From: a virus | Length of the DNA stretch: 21,852 nucleotides | Direction: 5' to 3' (one strand) | IMG/VR virus record: IMGVR_UViG_3300046000_006705 | Location: 1 to 21,852 of that record | Shown here: in pieces, positions 12,225-19,731 of the stretch | Position numbering within the stretch: the stretch's first letter is position 1 | Layout of the letters: each line of letters begins with the position of its first letter | The notes under the pieces: model-generated | Told to the model about the DNA's origin: nothing | Databases searched by the model: none | The model's input: the letters and a program-made list of their open reading frames with translations, nothing else | Made by a program: the position numbers and the translations under genes

Positions 12225-13635
12225 GCCCGGCACGCCGCTGGAGCATTTCGAGGGACCGCGCGTATGGCAGCGCGAGGTGCTGCTGGAGCTGCGGGACCAC
12301 ATCCGCGCCAATAGCGGCAAGATAGATTTCGAGACGTTCAGGATGGCGACGTCATCCGGGCGCGGTATCGGCAAGTCGGCGCTGGTCTCATGGCTGGTGA
12401 TCTGGATGCTGACGACGCGGATCGGCTCGACGACCATCGTGTCGGCCAACTCGGAATCGCAGCTCCGCAGCGTCACATGGGCCGAGATTACGAAATGGCT
12501 GAGCATGTCGCTCCAGAGCCACTGGTTCGAGGTGTCGGCCACCCGCGTCGCCCCGGCCAAATGGATCACGGAGCTGGTCGAGCGGGATTTGAAGCTGGGC
12601 ACGCGCTACTGGGGCGTCGAGGGGCGCCTGTGGTCGGCCGAGAACCCGGACAGTTACGCGGGCGTCCACAACTTCGCGGGCGTCATGCTGATCTTCGACG
12701 AGGCCAGCGGCATCGACGACAGTATATGGTCGGTCGCCAGCGGCTTCTTCACGGAGAACACGCCGCACAGGTTCTGGCTGGCGTTCAGCAACCCGCGCCG
12801 CAACTCGGGCTACTTCTATGAGTGCTTTAACTCGAAGCGGGACTTCTGGCGCAACAAGATCGTAGACGCCAGATCGGTCGAGGGGACGGACAAGCAGGTC
12901 TACCAGCAGATCATCGACGAGTATGGGCCGGACAGCACGCAGGCGCACGTCGAGGTCTATGGTGAGTTCCCGAACGCAGGGGATGACCAGTTCATCCCGG
13001 CGTCGCTGGTGGCCGAGGCGGCGGCAAGGCCGAAGTGGGCGGACCAGAGCGCGCCTATTGTGATCGGGGTGGACCCGGCGCGGTTCGGGTCGGACGCGAC
13101 GGTCATAGCGGTGCGGCAGGGCAGGGACATCATCGCGATACAGCGGCACCGCGGCGACGACACCATGACGGTCGTGGGACACGTCATCGACGCCATACAG
13201 ACCTACACGCCGGCGCTGGTGGTCATCGACGAGGGCGGGCTGGGCGCGGGCGTCGTCGACCGGCTCAAGGAGCAGAGGTATAAGATCAGGGGCGTCAACT
13301 TCGGGCAGCGCAGCAGCAAGCCGATCATGTATGGCAACAAGCGGGCTGAGATGTGGGGGTCGATGAAGGAATGGCTGAAGACGGCGAGCATCCCGAACGA
13401 CAGGTATCTGAAGGGCGACCTGACGGGGCCGATGATGAAGCCGGACTCGAAGGGGGCGATCTTTCTGGAGAGCAAGAAGGATATGAAAAGCAGGGGTCTG
13501 GCATCCCCCGACGCCGCGGACGCGATAGCCGTTACTTTCGCTTTCCCCGTGGCGCACAGAGAGGCGCGGCCGATGGACAACAGACCCCGCGTCAGTTATG
13601 GTGGAGCGATTTCATCTGGATGGATGGCAAGCTGA
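12109..13635 (+). CDS. terL: Terminase large subunit (ATPase and nuclease)
   Basis: A 508-residue packaging motor, close to the 499 of P22 gp2. The ATPase domain has Walker A SSGRGIGKS with K89 and Walker B VMLIFDE with D197-E198. The RNase H-like nuclease domain has VIGVDPARFGSD with D322, LVVIDEGG with D374, and SPDAAD with D468/D471. It pumps DNA into the procapsid and cuts concatemers. The preferred start is TTG 12109, preceded by GAGGG five bases away. ATG 12151 is an alternative, though the conserved WSQQIKDDPLAFVRLAFPWG lies close after it. The long overlap with the small subunit (116 bases) is unusual. The stop overlaps the next start (TGATG). Confidence 0.95.
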   Translation: MQTPIFSPQDEQRLMATLWSQQIKDDPLAFVRLAFPWGKPGTPLEHFEGPRVWQREVLLELRDHIRANSGKIDFETFRMATSSGRGIGKSALVSWLVIWMLTTRIGSTTIVSANSESQLRSVTWAEITKWLSMSLQSHWFEVSATRVAPAKWITELVERDLKLGTRYWGVEGRLWSAENPDSYAGVHNFAGVMLIFDEASGIDDSIWSVASGFFTENTPHRFWLAFSNPRRNSGYFYECFNSKRDFWRNKIVDARSVEGTDKQVYQQIIDEYGPDSTQAHVEVYGEFPNAGDDQFIPASLVAEAAARPKWADQSAPIVIGVDPARFGSDATVIAVRQGRDIIAIQRHRGDDTMTVVGHVIDAIQTYTPALVVIDEGGLGAGVVDRLKEQRYKIRGVNFGQRSSKPIMYGNKRAEMWGSMKEWLKTASIPNDRYLKGDLTGPMMKPDSKGAIFLESKKDMKSRGLASPDAADAIAVTFAFPVAHREARPMDNRPRVSYGGAISSGWMAS

Positions 13636-14057
13636 TGGCTGGCAAGAAAACAACACCGCTTAAATCTACAACGCAATTTTTGGCGGAGTTAGGGGAATAT
13701 AATGTTCCCGGTAGCGACGCTATGTTTACGCGAACGCCAGCGCCATATGTCGGTTTTAGCGACCGCGCTGGTCAAGGCGCAACCCCAAGTGATTGGGGCT
13801 CCGAAACAACCCCTTTGGCTAACCCGGCTGCGGTCCGGGCCTATACGCGCAACGCGCCGTATATGGAAGAGTTTATGTCCGATCCGCGAACAATGATAGC
13901 TGAAATTATGCGGTTGCGGCAGGCTGTTGCAGAAAAACCGGGCGACCCGGTTAATGAATACCGGTTGCGTGTGCTAACGCAGGCGCTTGGCGACGTGTTT
14001 GGTATGGGTGAAAAAGACGGCCGTGTGCAGGCTATGACTACGCCGGGAAGCCGCTGA
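13635..14057 (+). CDS. Phage protein of unknown function (140 aa)
   Basis: Not firmly recognised. It lies between large terminase and portal genes. The start ATG 13635 overlaps the terminase stop (TGATG) with GGATGG upstream; in-frame codons further upstream overlap the terminase gene in another frame. The N-terminus is low in predicted structure (KKTTPLKSTTQFLAELGEYN, PTP-like Pro/Thr stretches). The C-terminal half is helical (MIAEIMRLRQAVAE, NEYRLRVLTQALGDVFGMG). Third codon positions are less GC-rich than in the terminase gene. It may be a minor head or assembly factor by position only. Confidence 0.75.
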   Translation: MAGKKTTPLKSTTQFLAELGEYNVPGSDAMFTRTPAPYVGFSDRAGQGATPSDWGSETTPLANPAAVRAYTRNAPYMEEFMSDPRTMIAEIMRLRQAVAEKPGDPVNEYRLRVLTQALGDVFGMGEKDGRVQAMTTPGSR

Positions 14058-14308
14058 TGGTGTCTTTATCTGTAGGGCGCGGCGAGAAGCTGTCCACGAA
14101 GGCGGGCGCTGGCCTCACAGCCAAGGGCAGAGCCAAATATAATGCAGCCACGGGCAGCAAACTGAAGCCGCCGGCTCCGAATCCAAAGACGAAGGCGGAC
14201 GAGGGGCGTAAAAAGTCATTTTGCGCCCGCATGGGCGGCGTTGTCGCCAAGTCGAAGAACGCCGAACGGGCGAAAGCCAGCATGAAGAGGTGGAACTGTG
14301 GCAAGTAA
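14057..14308 (+). CDS. DUF6321-like small basic protein
   Basis: An 83-residue basic protein containing GLTAKGRAKYNAATGSKLKP, PAPNPKT and GRKKSFCARMGG, which I recall as the phage DUF6321 family. Two cysteines (in SFCARM and RWNC) could bind a metal or form a redox pair. Proteins like this often lie beside terminase and portal genes; the role is unknown, perhaps DNA or RNA binding, given about one quarter Lys/Arg. The start overlaps the upstream stop (TGATG), and the end overlaps the next gene by 11 bases. Confidence 0.82.
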   Translation: MVSLSVGRGEKLSTKAGAGLTAKGRAKYNAATGSKLKPPAPNPKTKADEGRKKSFCARMGGVVAKSKNAERAKASMKRWNCGK

Positions 14309-14447
14309 ACCCGGCCTCTACGCCAATATTCACGCCAAAAAGGCCCGCATCGCCGCCGGATCGGGCGAGAAGATGCGCAAACCGGGCGCCAAGGGCGCTC
14401 CGACGGCCAAGGCGTTCAGGGAATCCGCCAAAACGAGGAAAAAATAA
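14298..14447 (+). CDS. Very small basic phage protein (49 aa)
   Basis: Begins at GTG 14298: MASKPGLYANIHAKKARIAA, then GSGEKMRKPGAKGAPTAKAF and a Lys/Arg-rich end. I recall near-identical peptides (PGLYANIHAK-R-RIAAGSGEKMRKPG) in many phages at the same position, which makes this a real conserved gene despite its size. Its function is unknown to me. GAGGTGG lies four bases upstream. It overlaps both neighbours, its stop sharing bases with the next start (TAATG). It is highly positively charged, so nucleic-acid or portal/DNA contact is possible. Confidence 0.8.
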   Translation: MASKPGLYANIHAKKARIAAGSGEKMRKPGAKGAPTAKAFRESAKTRKK

Positions 14448-14596
14448 TGCCTCTCGTGAAATCACCCTCAAAAAACGCCTTCCGCAAGAACATCAAGGCG
14501 GAAATGGCCTCTGGAAAGCCGCAAAAACAAGCAGTTGCGATCGCGTATGACGTAAAACGCAAGGCTGCGGCCAAAAAAGGAAAGTCCTGCAAGTAA
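14447..14596 (+). CDS. Very small basic phage protein, DUF6496-like (49 aa)
   Basis: Starts MPLVKSPSKNAFRKNIKAEM, then ASGKPQKQAVAIAYDVKRKA and a Lys-rich end. The core pattern (G)KPQKQAVAIA-x2-xxRKA is common in short phage proteins and resembles DUF6496, from memory. Helical with a basic tail; function unknown. Its start overlaps the previous stop (TAATG), and its own stop overlaps the portal start (TAATG), so four small genes and the portal form one translation-coupled chain. Confidence 0.8.
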   Translation: MPLVKSPSKNAFRKNIKAEMASGKPQKQAVAIAYDVKRKAAAKKGKSCK

Positions 14597-16716
14597 TGGA
14601 CGACAACGGCATCAAAGGCGCTAAATCGGTTGCTGGCGGGGACGATGACGTCCTCAACACCATGCGCGGCCGGCTGAAGATCGCCGTCTCAGCCTACTCA
14701 GACAGTCGCGAAGACGAGCTTGACGACCTGCGCTTCATGGCGGGTAGCCCGGACAACCAGTGGCAATGGCCGGCAGACGTGCTGGCGACCCGCGGGGCGG
14801 TGCAGGGCCAGACGATCAACGCGCGGCCGTGCCTGACGATCAACAAGCTGCCGCAGCACGTCCGGCTCGTGACCAACGAGCAGCGGCAGAACCGGCCGCA
14901 GGGCAAGGTCATCCCGGCCGACGATCTCGCGGACGTGCAGGTGGCGGACATCTTCAACGGGATCGTGCGCCATATTGAGTATCTGTCGGACGCGGACGTG
15001 GCCTACGACACGGCCTGCGACAATCAGGTCACCTACGGCGAGGGCTATATCCGCCTCGTGACGGAGTATTGCCGCGAGGACAGCTTCGATCAGGACATCA
15101 AGATCAAGCGCGTCAGGAACGCCTTCTCGGTCTATATGGACCCGTCTATTCAGGACCCCTGCGGCGCGGACGCCGAGTGGTGCTTTATCACCGAGGACGT
15201 GCTGAAGGAAGACTACGAGCGCATGTTCCCGGACGCTGCGCCGATCTCGTCGCTTCAGGCGCAGGGCGTGGGCGACCAGACGCTCGCCATGTGGGTCAAC
15301 AGCGAGACGATCCGCATCGCGGAGTATTTCTACTACGAGCATAAAAAGGCGACCCTGAACCTTTATCCGGGCAATCTGACCGCGTTTGACGGCACGCCGC
15401 AGGACAAGATGCTGAAGCAGCAGTTCGGCAAGCCGCTGCGCAGCCGGTCGGTCGACCGCAAGCAGGTCAAGTGGGTCAAGACGAACGGCTATGAGATCCT
15501 CGAGAGCAGCGAATGGGCGGGCAAGCACATCCCCGTCATCCGCGTCGTCGGCAACGAGTTTGAGGTCGACGGTCAGATTTACGTGTCCGGGCTGGTGCGC
15601 AACGCCAAGGACGCGCAGCGCATGTATAACTATTGGGTCAGCCAGGAAGCAGAGATGCTGGCGCTGGCGCCCAAGGCTCCGTTCATTGGCTACGGCGGTC
15701 AGTTCGAGGGCTACGAGACCAACTGGAAGACGGCAAACACCAACAACTGGCCGTATCTTGAGGTCAACCCGGACGTGACGGACGGGGCGGGCAATCCGCT
15801 GCCCCTGCCCGAGCGCGCGGCGCCTCCGATGGCTCAGACAGGGCTGCTACAGGCCAAGCTGGGGGCGGCCGATGACATCAAGTCGACCACGGGCCAATAC
15901 GACAGCTCTATTGGGGCGGACTCCAACGAACGTACGGGTCGTGCAATTCTTGCCCGTGAAAAGCAAGGCGACACATCGACTTACCATTATGTGGATAACC
16001 TTTCACGGGCCATCCGCTATGTCACGCGCCAGATCGTCGATCTTATACCGAAGATTTACGACACCGAACGTGTGGCCCGCATCATTGGCATAGACAACGA
16101 AGTCAGCATGGTGCGGATTAACCCCATGCAGCCGGAGCCCGTGCGTGTCCTCAAGGACGAGCAGGGCATCGAGATCGAGCGCATCTACAATCCGTCTATC
16201 GGCGTCTACGACGTCATGGTCACGACCGGACCGGGCTACATGACCAAGCGTCAGGAAGCCCTCGACGCCATGCAGATGCTGCTCCAGTCCAACCCGGAGC
16301 TGTGGAAGGTGGCGGGCGACCTGTTCATCCGCAACATGGACTGGCCCGGCGCGCAGGAGATGGCCGCGCGGTTCGCCAAGGTGCTGGACCCGGCCGTTCT
16401 GGAGGGCACTGACGGCTCGCCCGAAGCGCAGATCATGCGCCGGCAGATGGAGGAGATGGCGGCGTCTATGGAACAGACGACAGCGCTCATCCAGCAGCTT
16501 CAGCAGAGCTATGACATGCAGAAGCTGGCGATCGACGAGCAGAACACGCAGATCAAGGCTTACGACGCCGAGACGAAACGAATGCAGGCGTTTGCAAACA
16601 GTATGCAACCCGAGCAGATTCAGGATATAGTGATGGGAACGATTGCCGCGGCGATTGACACAGGCGATCTGGTCGCCGGCAACGCGCCGATCCGCGAAAC
16701 GGGAGAGATGATGTGA
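14596..16716 (+). CDS. Portal protein, P22 gp1-like
   Basis: A 706-residue portal, similar in length to P22 gp1 (725). It forms the dodecameric ring through which DNA enters and leaves the head. Typical stretches are visible: RPCLTINKLPQHVRLVTNEQ and RQNRPQGKVIPAD near residues 75-110, YGEGYIRLVTEY at about 150, the conserved ADSNERTGRAILAREKQGD at about 440, and a long C-terminal helix rich in Gln and Met (QMEEMAASMEQTTALIQQLQ) like the portal barrel. The start overlaps the previous stop (TAATG). In the NERTGRAI block third codon positions become less GC-rich than around it. Confidence 0.94.
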   Translation: MDDNGIKGAKSVAGGDDDVLNTMRGRLKIAVSAYSDSREDELDDLRFMAGSPDNQWQWPADVLATRGAVQGQTINARPCLTINKLPQHVRLVTNEQRQNRPQGKVIPADDLADVQVADIFNGIVRHIEYLSDADVAYDTACDNQVTYGEGYIRLVTEYCREDSFDQDIKIKRVRNAFSVYMDPSIQDPCGADAEWCFITEDVLKEDYERMFPDAAPISSLQAQGVGDQTLAMWVNSETIRIAEYFYYEHKKATLNLYPGNLTAFDGTPQDKMLKQQFGKPLRSRSVDRKQVKWVKTNGYEILESSEWAGKHIPVIRVVGNEFEVDGQIYVSGLVRNAKDAQRMYNYWVSQEAEMLALAPKAPFIGYGGQFEGYETNWKTANTNNWPYLEVNPDVTDGAGNPLPLPERAAPPMAQTGLLQAKLGAADDIKSTTGQYDSSIGADSNERTGRAILAREKQGDTSTYHYVDNLSRAIRYVTRQIVDLIPKIYDTERVARIIGIDNEVSMVRINPMQPEPVRVLKDEQGIEIERIYNPSIGVYDVMVTTGPGYMTKRQEALDAMQMLLQSNPELWKVAGDLFIRNMDWPGAQEMAARFAKVLDPAVLEGTDGSPEAQIMRRQMEEMAASMEQTTALIQQLQQSYDMQKLAIDEQNTQIKAYDAETKRMQAFANSMQPEQIQDIVMGTIAAAIDTGDLVAGNAPIRETGEMM

Positions 16717-17075
16717 CCTGCGAAGTTTTCATCGGTCATCTGTTCCTCGCCCGCGACGTAGCGCACTCCGCGCACCTGAACACACGCTCCTATGCCAAGC
16801 ACAAGGCTCTGGGCAAGTTCTACGGTGGCGTCATCGACCTCGCGGACACGTTCGCAGAGGCGTATATGGGGCGCCACGGCATGATCGGTCCAATTGCGCT
16901 ACAATCGGCCAAAAAGACCAGTAATATCGTTGATTTTCTTGAGGATTCGCTCAAGGATATCGAAGATATGCGCTACAAGGTCTGCGACAAAGACGAGCCT
17001 GCGTTGCAGAACATCATCGACGAGATCGTTGCTCTTTATCTAAGCACGGTCTATAAGCTCAAATTCCTTGCGTGA
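16713..17075 (+). CDS. DUF5856-like helical protein
   Basis: A 120-residue, all-helical protein with FIGHLFLARDVAHSAHLNTR, SYAKHKALGKFYGGVIDLAD and FAEAYMGRHG. This matches, from memory, the phage DUF5856 family, which has a ferritin/Dps-like helical layout. Histidines and acidic residues (H9, D15, H18, H21, D43, E48) could bind metal but no activity is known. Starts at GTG 16713, overlapping the portal stop (GTGA) with GGGAGAG upstream. Its function in the head operon is unknown; a virion or internal protein is possible. Confidence 0.82.
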   Translation: MTCEVFIGHLFLARDVAHSAHLNTRSYAKHKALGKFYGGVIDLADTFAEAYMGRHGMIGPIALQSAKKTSNIVDFLEDSLKDIEDMRYKVCDKDEPALQNIIDEIVALYLSTVYKLKFLA

Positions 17076-17082
17076 GGACATC

Positions 17083-17358
17083 ATGGGACTGAAATCAACC
17101 ACTCAGGCGTTGGGCTACCAGCAAATCACCAATCTGTCGGCTGCGACAGGGCTTACGGTGCCACAAGGGGCTACACGCGCTCTGATTGCGCCACTCTCAC
17201 AAGATATACGCTGGCGCGACGACGGCGTTAACCCGACGGCCAGCGTTGGTATGCCGGTCACGGCAGGAACCTATCTCAGCTATGATGGCGACCTCCAGAA
17301 CATAAAATTCATTGAGACTTCGGCGTCAGCCGAGATCAATGTGACTTACTACGTCTAA
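17083..17358 (+). CDS. Small beta-rich presumed virion protein (91 aa)
   Basis: Starts MGLKSTTQALGYQQITNLSA and contains TGLTVPQGATRALIAPL, IRWRDDGVNPTASVGMPVTA and GDLQNIKFIETSASAEINVT. This pattern, a Trp-Arg-Asp-Asp-Gly turn between short strands, recurs in small phage proteins of structural regions, probably virion decoration or tail-related, but no function is known to me. GAGG lies five bases before ATG 17083; a TTG at 17068 would overlap the previous gene and is less likely. Confidence 0.8.
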   Translation: MGLKSTTQALGYQQITNLSAATGLTVPQGATRALIAPLSQDIRWRDDGVNPTASVGMPVTAGTYLSYDGDLQNIKFIETSASAEINVTYYV

Positions 17359-17370
17359 AGGACCGCCAAT

Positions 17371-18411
17371 ATGACCATTCAGGCGAACCAAGGCTTTGGC
17401 GTTTCAGTCTTCGGCGCGGTTAGCAGCGGCGGTGGCGGCGGCGGCACTCCGGGCGGGTCGAACACACAAGTTCAATTCAACTCCAGCGGCTCATTTGGTG
17501 CGTCGGCTAATCTTACTTTTGTGTCGCCGGCTCTGACAATTGGCGCTCAGCAGACGACGCAGGGCCAGATTGTTTTTGCAAATACGGCCGCTGGCGCGTT
17601 TGCCACCACCGTGCAGTCGAGTAACAGCGCCTCTGCGGCATGGACCTTAACGCTCCCGGCGACTGCGGGCACGGCGAACTATGCACTTACAACTAATGGT
17701 TCGGGCGTTTCTTCATGGTCGCAGATCAGCCTTACGGCGGGCGTAACGGGCGTGTTGCCGCTTGCAAATGGCGGCACGGGCACTTCTACAACTTTTACGG
17801 CAGGCTCTGTTATTTTTGCCGGGGCGTCTGGCATATACTCGCAGAACAACAGCAACCTGTTTTGGGATAGCACCAATTCGCGGCTAGGCATTGGAAGCTC
17901 TTCGCCGGCTGCAAAGATTCAAATTAAAAGCTCGGATTCGTCCTTGATTGCTCTAATCTCTGGCGGCACCAATGGTGTTCGTATTGGGGCAGATGCGACT
18001 AGCGGCAGTATCGAAGCTGTAGATCAGAGCGGCTCAGCTTCTTATCAGCCTTTGGCTATCGGGGGGACTCTGCTTCAAATTAAGGTATCGGGCGCCGAGA
18101 AAATGCGCGTAGATGCGTCCGGCAATTGTTTAATTGGTACGACTACCGCAGGAACACTCCTGACGGTCAACGGTGTAGCAACGCTTTGCTCAGGAACAGC
18201 TACACCAGCAGCAGGATCAACGTCCGCAAGATTGTTATTTGGGACGACAGCAGGCTTCGGCATCTACTACGGCTCTGGCGCGCCTACAGTCTCTGCCGCC
18301 CAAGGCTCCATCTACCTGCGGTCTGATGGCTCAAGCACTTCTACGCGCCTCTATGTCAACAGCAGTTCAGGCAGCGGAACTACTTGGACAAACGTCACCA
18401 CAGCGGCATAA
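17371..18411 (+). CDS. Tail-fibre-like beta-repeat protein
   Basis: A 346-residue protein rich in Ser, Gly, Thr and Ala with low charge, as in phage fibres and spikes. Visible elements: a Gly-rich hinge (SGGGGGGTPGGS, about 22-33), GSNTQVQFNSSGSFGAS, LPLANGGTGTST at about 130 (a motif common in phage tail fibres), DSTNSRLGIGSSSP, and KMRVDASGNCLIGTTT near residue 245. No C-terminal chaperone domain is seen. It may adsorb to the host or decorate the head. Its place between portal and scaffold is unusual for a fibre. AAAGGA lies upstream of ATG 17371. Confidence 0.8.
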   Translation: MTIQANQGFGVSVFGAVSSGGGGGGTPGGSNTQVQFNSSGSFGASANLTFVSPALTIGAQQTTQGQIVFANTAAGAFATTVQSSNSASAAWTLTLPATAGTANYALTTNGSGVSSWSQISLTAGVTGVLPLANGGTGTSTTFTAGSVIFAGASGIYSQNNSNLFWDSTNSRLGIGSSSPAAKIQIKSSDSSLIALISGGTNGVRIGADATSGSIEAVDQSGSASYQPLAIGGTLLQIKVSGAEKMRVDASGNCLIGTTTAGTLLTVNGVATLCSGTATPAAGSTSARLLFGTTAGFGIYYGSGAPTVSAAQGSIYLRSDGSSTSTRLYVNSSSGSGTTWTNVTTAA

Positions 18412-18422
18412 GGGTCAACACA

Positions 18423-18749
18423 ATGCCAACAACATACTCGTGGGTCATCAGTCAGCTTGAATGTTACCCACAGCACGAAGGTCACTCCGATGTGGTTTTC
18501 ACGGTCCACTGGCGGCGTCAGGCGACTGACGGCTCTCATATGGCCGATGTCTACGGTTCACAGGCAGTCACCCTGGACCTCGATGCCCCTTTCACGCCTT
18601 TCGCCCAGATTACCAAATCACAGGTCGAAGGCTGGCTTGTTGACGCAATGGGCGCTGAACGGGTCGCTGAACTTGACGCCCATCTTGCCGAGCAGATTGA
18701 AGCTCAGGTTAACCCGCCAGTTGTCACCCCGCCGTTGCCATGGGCATGA
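18423..18749 (+). CDS. DUF7936-like phage protein (108 aa)
   Basis: Starts MPTTYSWVISQLECYPQHEG with DVVFTVHWRRQATDG, VYGSQAVTLDLDAPFTPFAQ and ends NPPVVTPPLPWA. The same order of motifs recurs in many small phage proteins that I associate with DUF7936 (from memory); function unknown. The front is beta-rich, then a helix (QVEGWLVDAMGAERVAELDA). AAGGGT lies seven bases upstream of ATG 18423. The previous stop is 11 bases before. The end overlaps the next gene's start (ATGA). Confidence 0.82.
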   Translation: MPTTYSWVISQLECYPQHEGHSDVVFTVHWRRQATDGSHMADVYGSQAVTLDLDAPFTPFAQITKSQVEGWLVDAMGAERVAELDAHLAEQIEAQVNPPVVTPPLPWA

Positions 18750-18916
18750 TGATGAATCTTACTCTTGAAGAGCTAAACAAGTTGGCGCAAATGCTTGACC
18801 TTGCCACTAAAGCCGGAGGATTGGCGGTGGCGCAAGAGGCTCTGCCACTCTTCACCAAATTGCAGCAGATGGCGCAAAGTCTGCAATCAGCGAATGCTGA
18901 AAGCGCCGCCGACTAG
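18746..18916 (+). CDS. Short helical phage protein (56 aa)
   Basis: Reads MMMNLTLEELNKLAQMLDLA, then TKAGGLAVAQEALPLFTKLQ and a polar end. Similar short helical proteins with LTLEELN...LDLA-KAGGL...ALPL occur in phage operons, from memory; function unknown. I chose ATG 18746, which overlaps the upstream stop (ATGA); ATGs at 18740, 18749 and 18752 are also in frame. No strong ribosome-binding site is visible, so translation probably depends on coupling. Confidence 0.65.
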   Translation: MMMNLTLEELNKLAQMLDLATKAGGLAVAQEALPLFTKLQQMAQSLQSANAESAAD

Positions 18917-18945
18917 CCGGATAGCTAGGTTTGAAGGAGAGTTGC

Positions 18946-19719
18946 GTGAGCGACGAAGAACAGGTTGTAGCGGAGATCAGCCCCGCGCCGGAACCGGAAG
19001 CTACGGCAGCGCCGGAAACCGTTGAGACGACGCCGGAGGAACAACAGCCTTCGAAAATGTTCACTCAGGATGAGCTGGACGCCATCGTCGGCAAACGCCT
19101 TGCAAGAGAACAGCGTAAGTGGGAAAGAGAGCAGGCCCAGCGGCTTGCGGAGTTACAGGCCCAGAAGCCCGTGACCCCTCTGGCGGACCCGAATGACTAT
19201 GAGTCTGCTCAGCAGTATGCCGAGGCATTGGCTGAGCGTAAGGCCCATGAGCTTCTGGCCCAGCGAGAGGCCGCAAGACAACAGGCGGTTATCGTCGAAG
19301 CCTATCAGGAGTTGGAGGAAACAGCTCGGGACAAATATGCGGACTTTCAACAGGTCGCCTATAACCCGAACCTTCCTGTAACCGATGTGATGGCTCAGAC
19401 AATTCAGGCGTCCGAGATCGGACCCGACGTCATCTATTGGCTCGGGAGCAATCCGAAAGAGGCTGCAAGGATCTCCCAGCTATCGCCCATCTTGCAGGCA
19501 CGAGAGATCGGTAAGATCGAGGCCAGACTGACCTCAAATCCGCCGGTCAGGAAAACATCATCCGCCCCGGCTCCGATTGCGCCGGTTGCGGCTCGCACAA
19601 CCGGAGGCGCGTCGTATGACACGACAGACCCCCGGTCGCTGAAGACCATGACGACTTCGGAGTGGATTGAAGCTGAGCGGCAACGGCAGATCAGGAAGCT
19701 ACAGGCCCAACAGCGATAA
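18946..19719 (+). CDS. Scaffolding protein
   Basis: A 257-residue protein immediately before the coat gene, the place of scaffolding in P22-like phages (303 residues in P22). The N-terminus is acidic and Pro/Ala/Glu-rich (ISPAPEPEATAAPETVETTP), then FTQDELDAIVGKRLAREQRK leads into a long charged coiled coil (WEREQAQRLAELQAQ; ALAERKAHELLAQREAARQQ). The C-terminal end is basic (EAERQRQIRKLQAQQR), as needed to bind coat protein. It directs procapsid assembly and then leaves or is cut. AAGGAG lies six bases before GTG 18946, so I prefer this start to the TTG at 18931. Confidence 0.88.
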   Translation: MSDEEQVVAEISPAPEPEATAAPETVETTPEEQQPSKMFTQDELDAIVGKRLAREQRKWEREQAQRLAELQAQKPVTPLADPNDYESAQQYAEALAERKAHELLAQREAARQQAVIVEAYQELEETARDKYADFQQVAYNPNLPVTDVMAQTIQASEIGPDVIYWLGSNPKEAARISQLSPILQAREIGKIEARLTSNPPVRKTSSAPAPIAPVAARTTGGASYDTTDPRSLKTMTTSEWIEAERQRQIRKLQAQQR

Positions 19720-19731
19720 GGTGCTGAAAAG

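Noticed and set aside
12388-13557. Long leftward open frame opposite the large terminase gene
   Set aside because: It is very Arg/His/Asp-rich, a standard antisense shadow of a GC-rich gene; similar long shadows lie opposite the portal, coat and helicase genes.
15990-15998. Exact DnaA box TGTGGATAA in the portal gene
   Set aside because: A single 9-base match inside a coding block is expected by chance now and then in 22 kb, and no second box is nearby.
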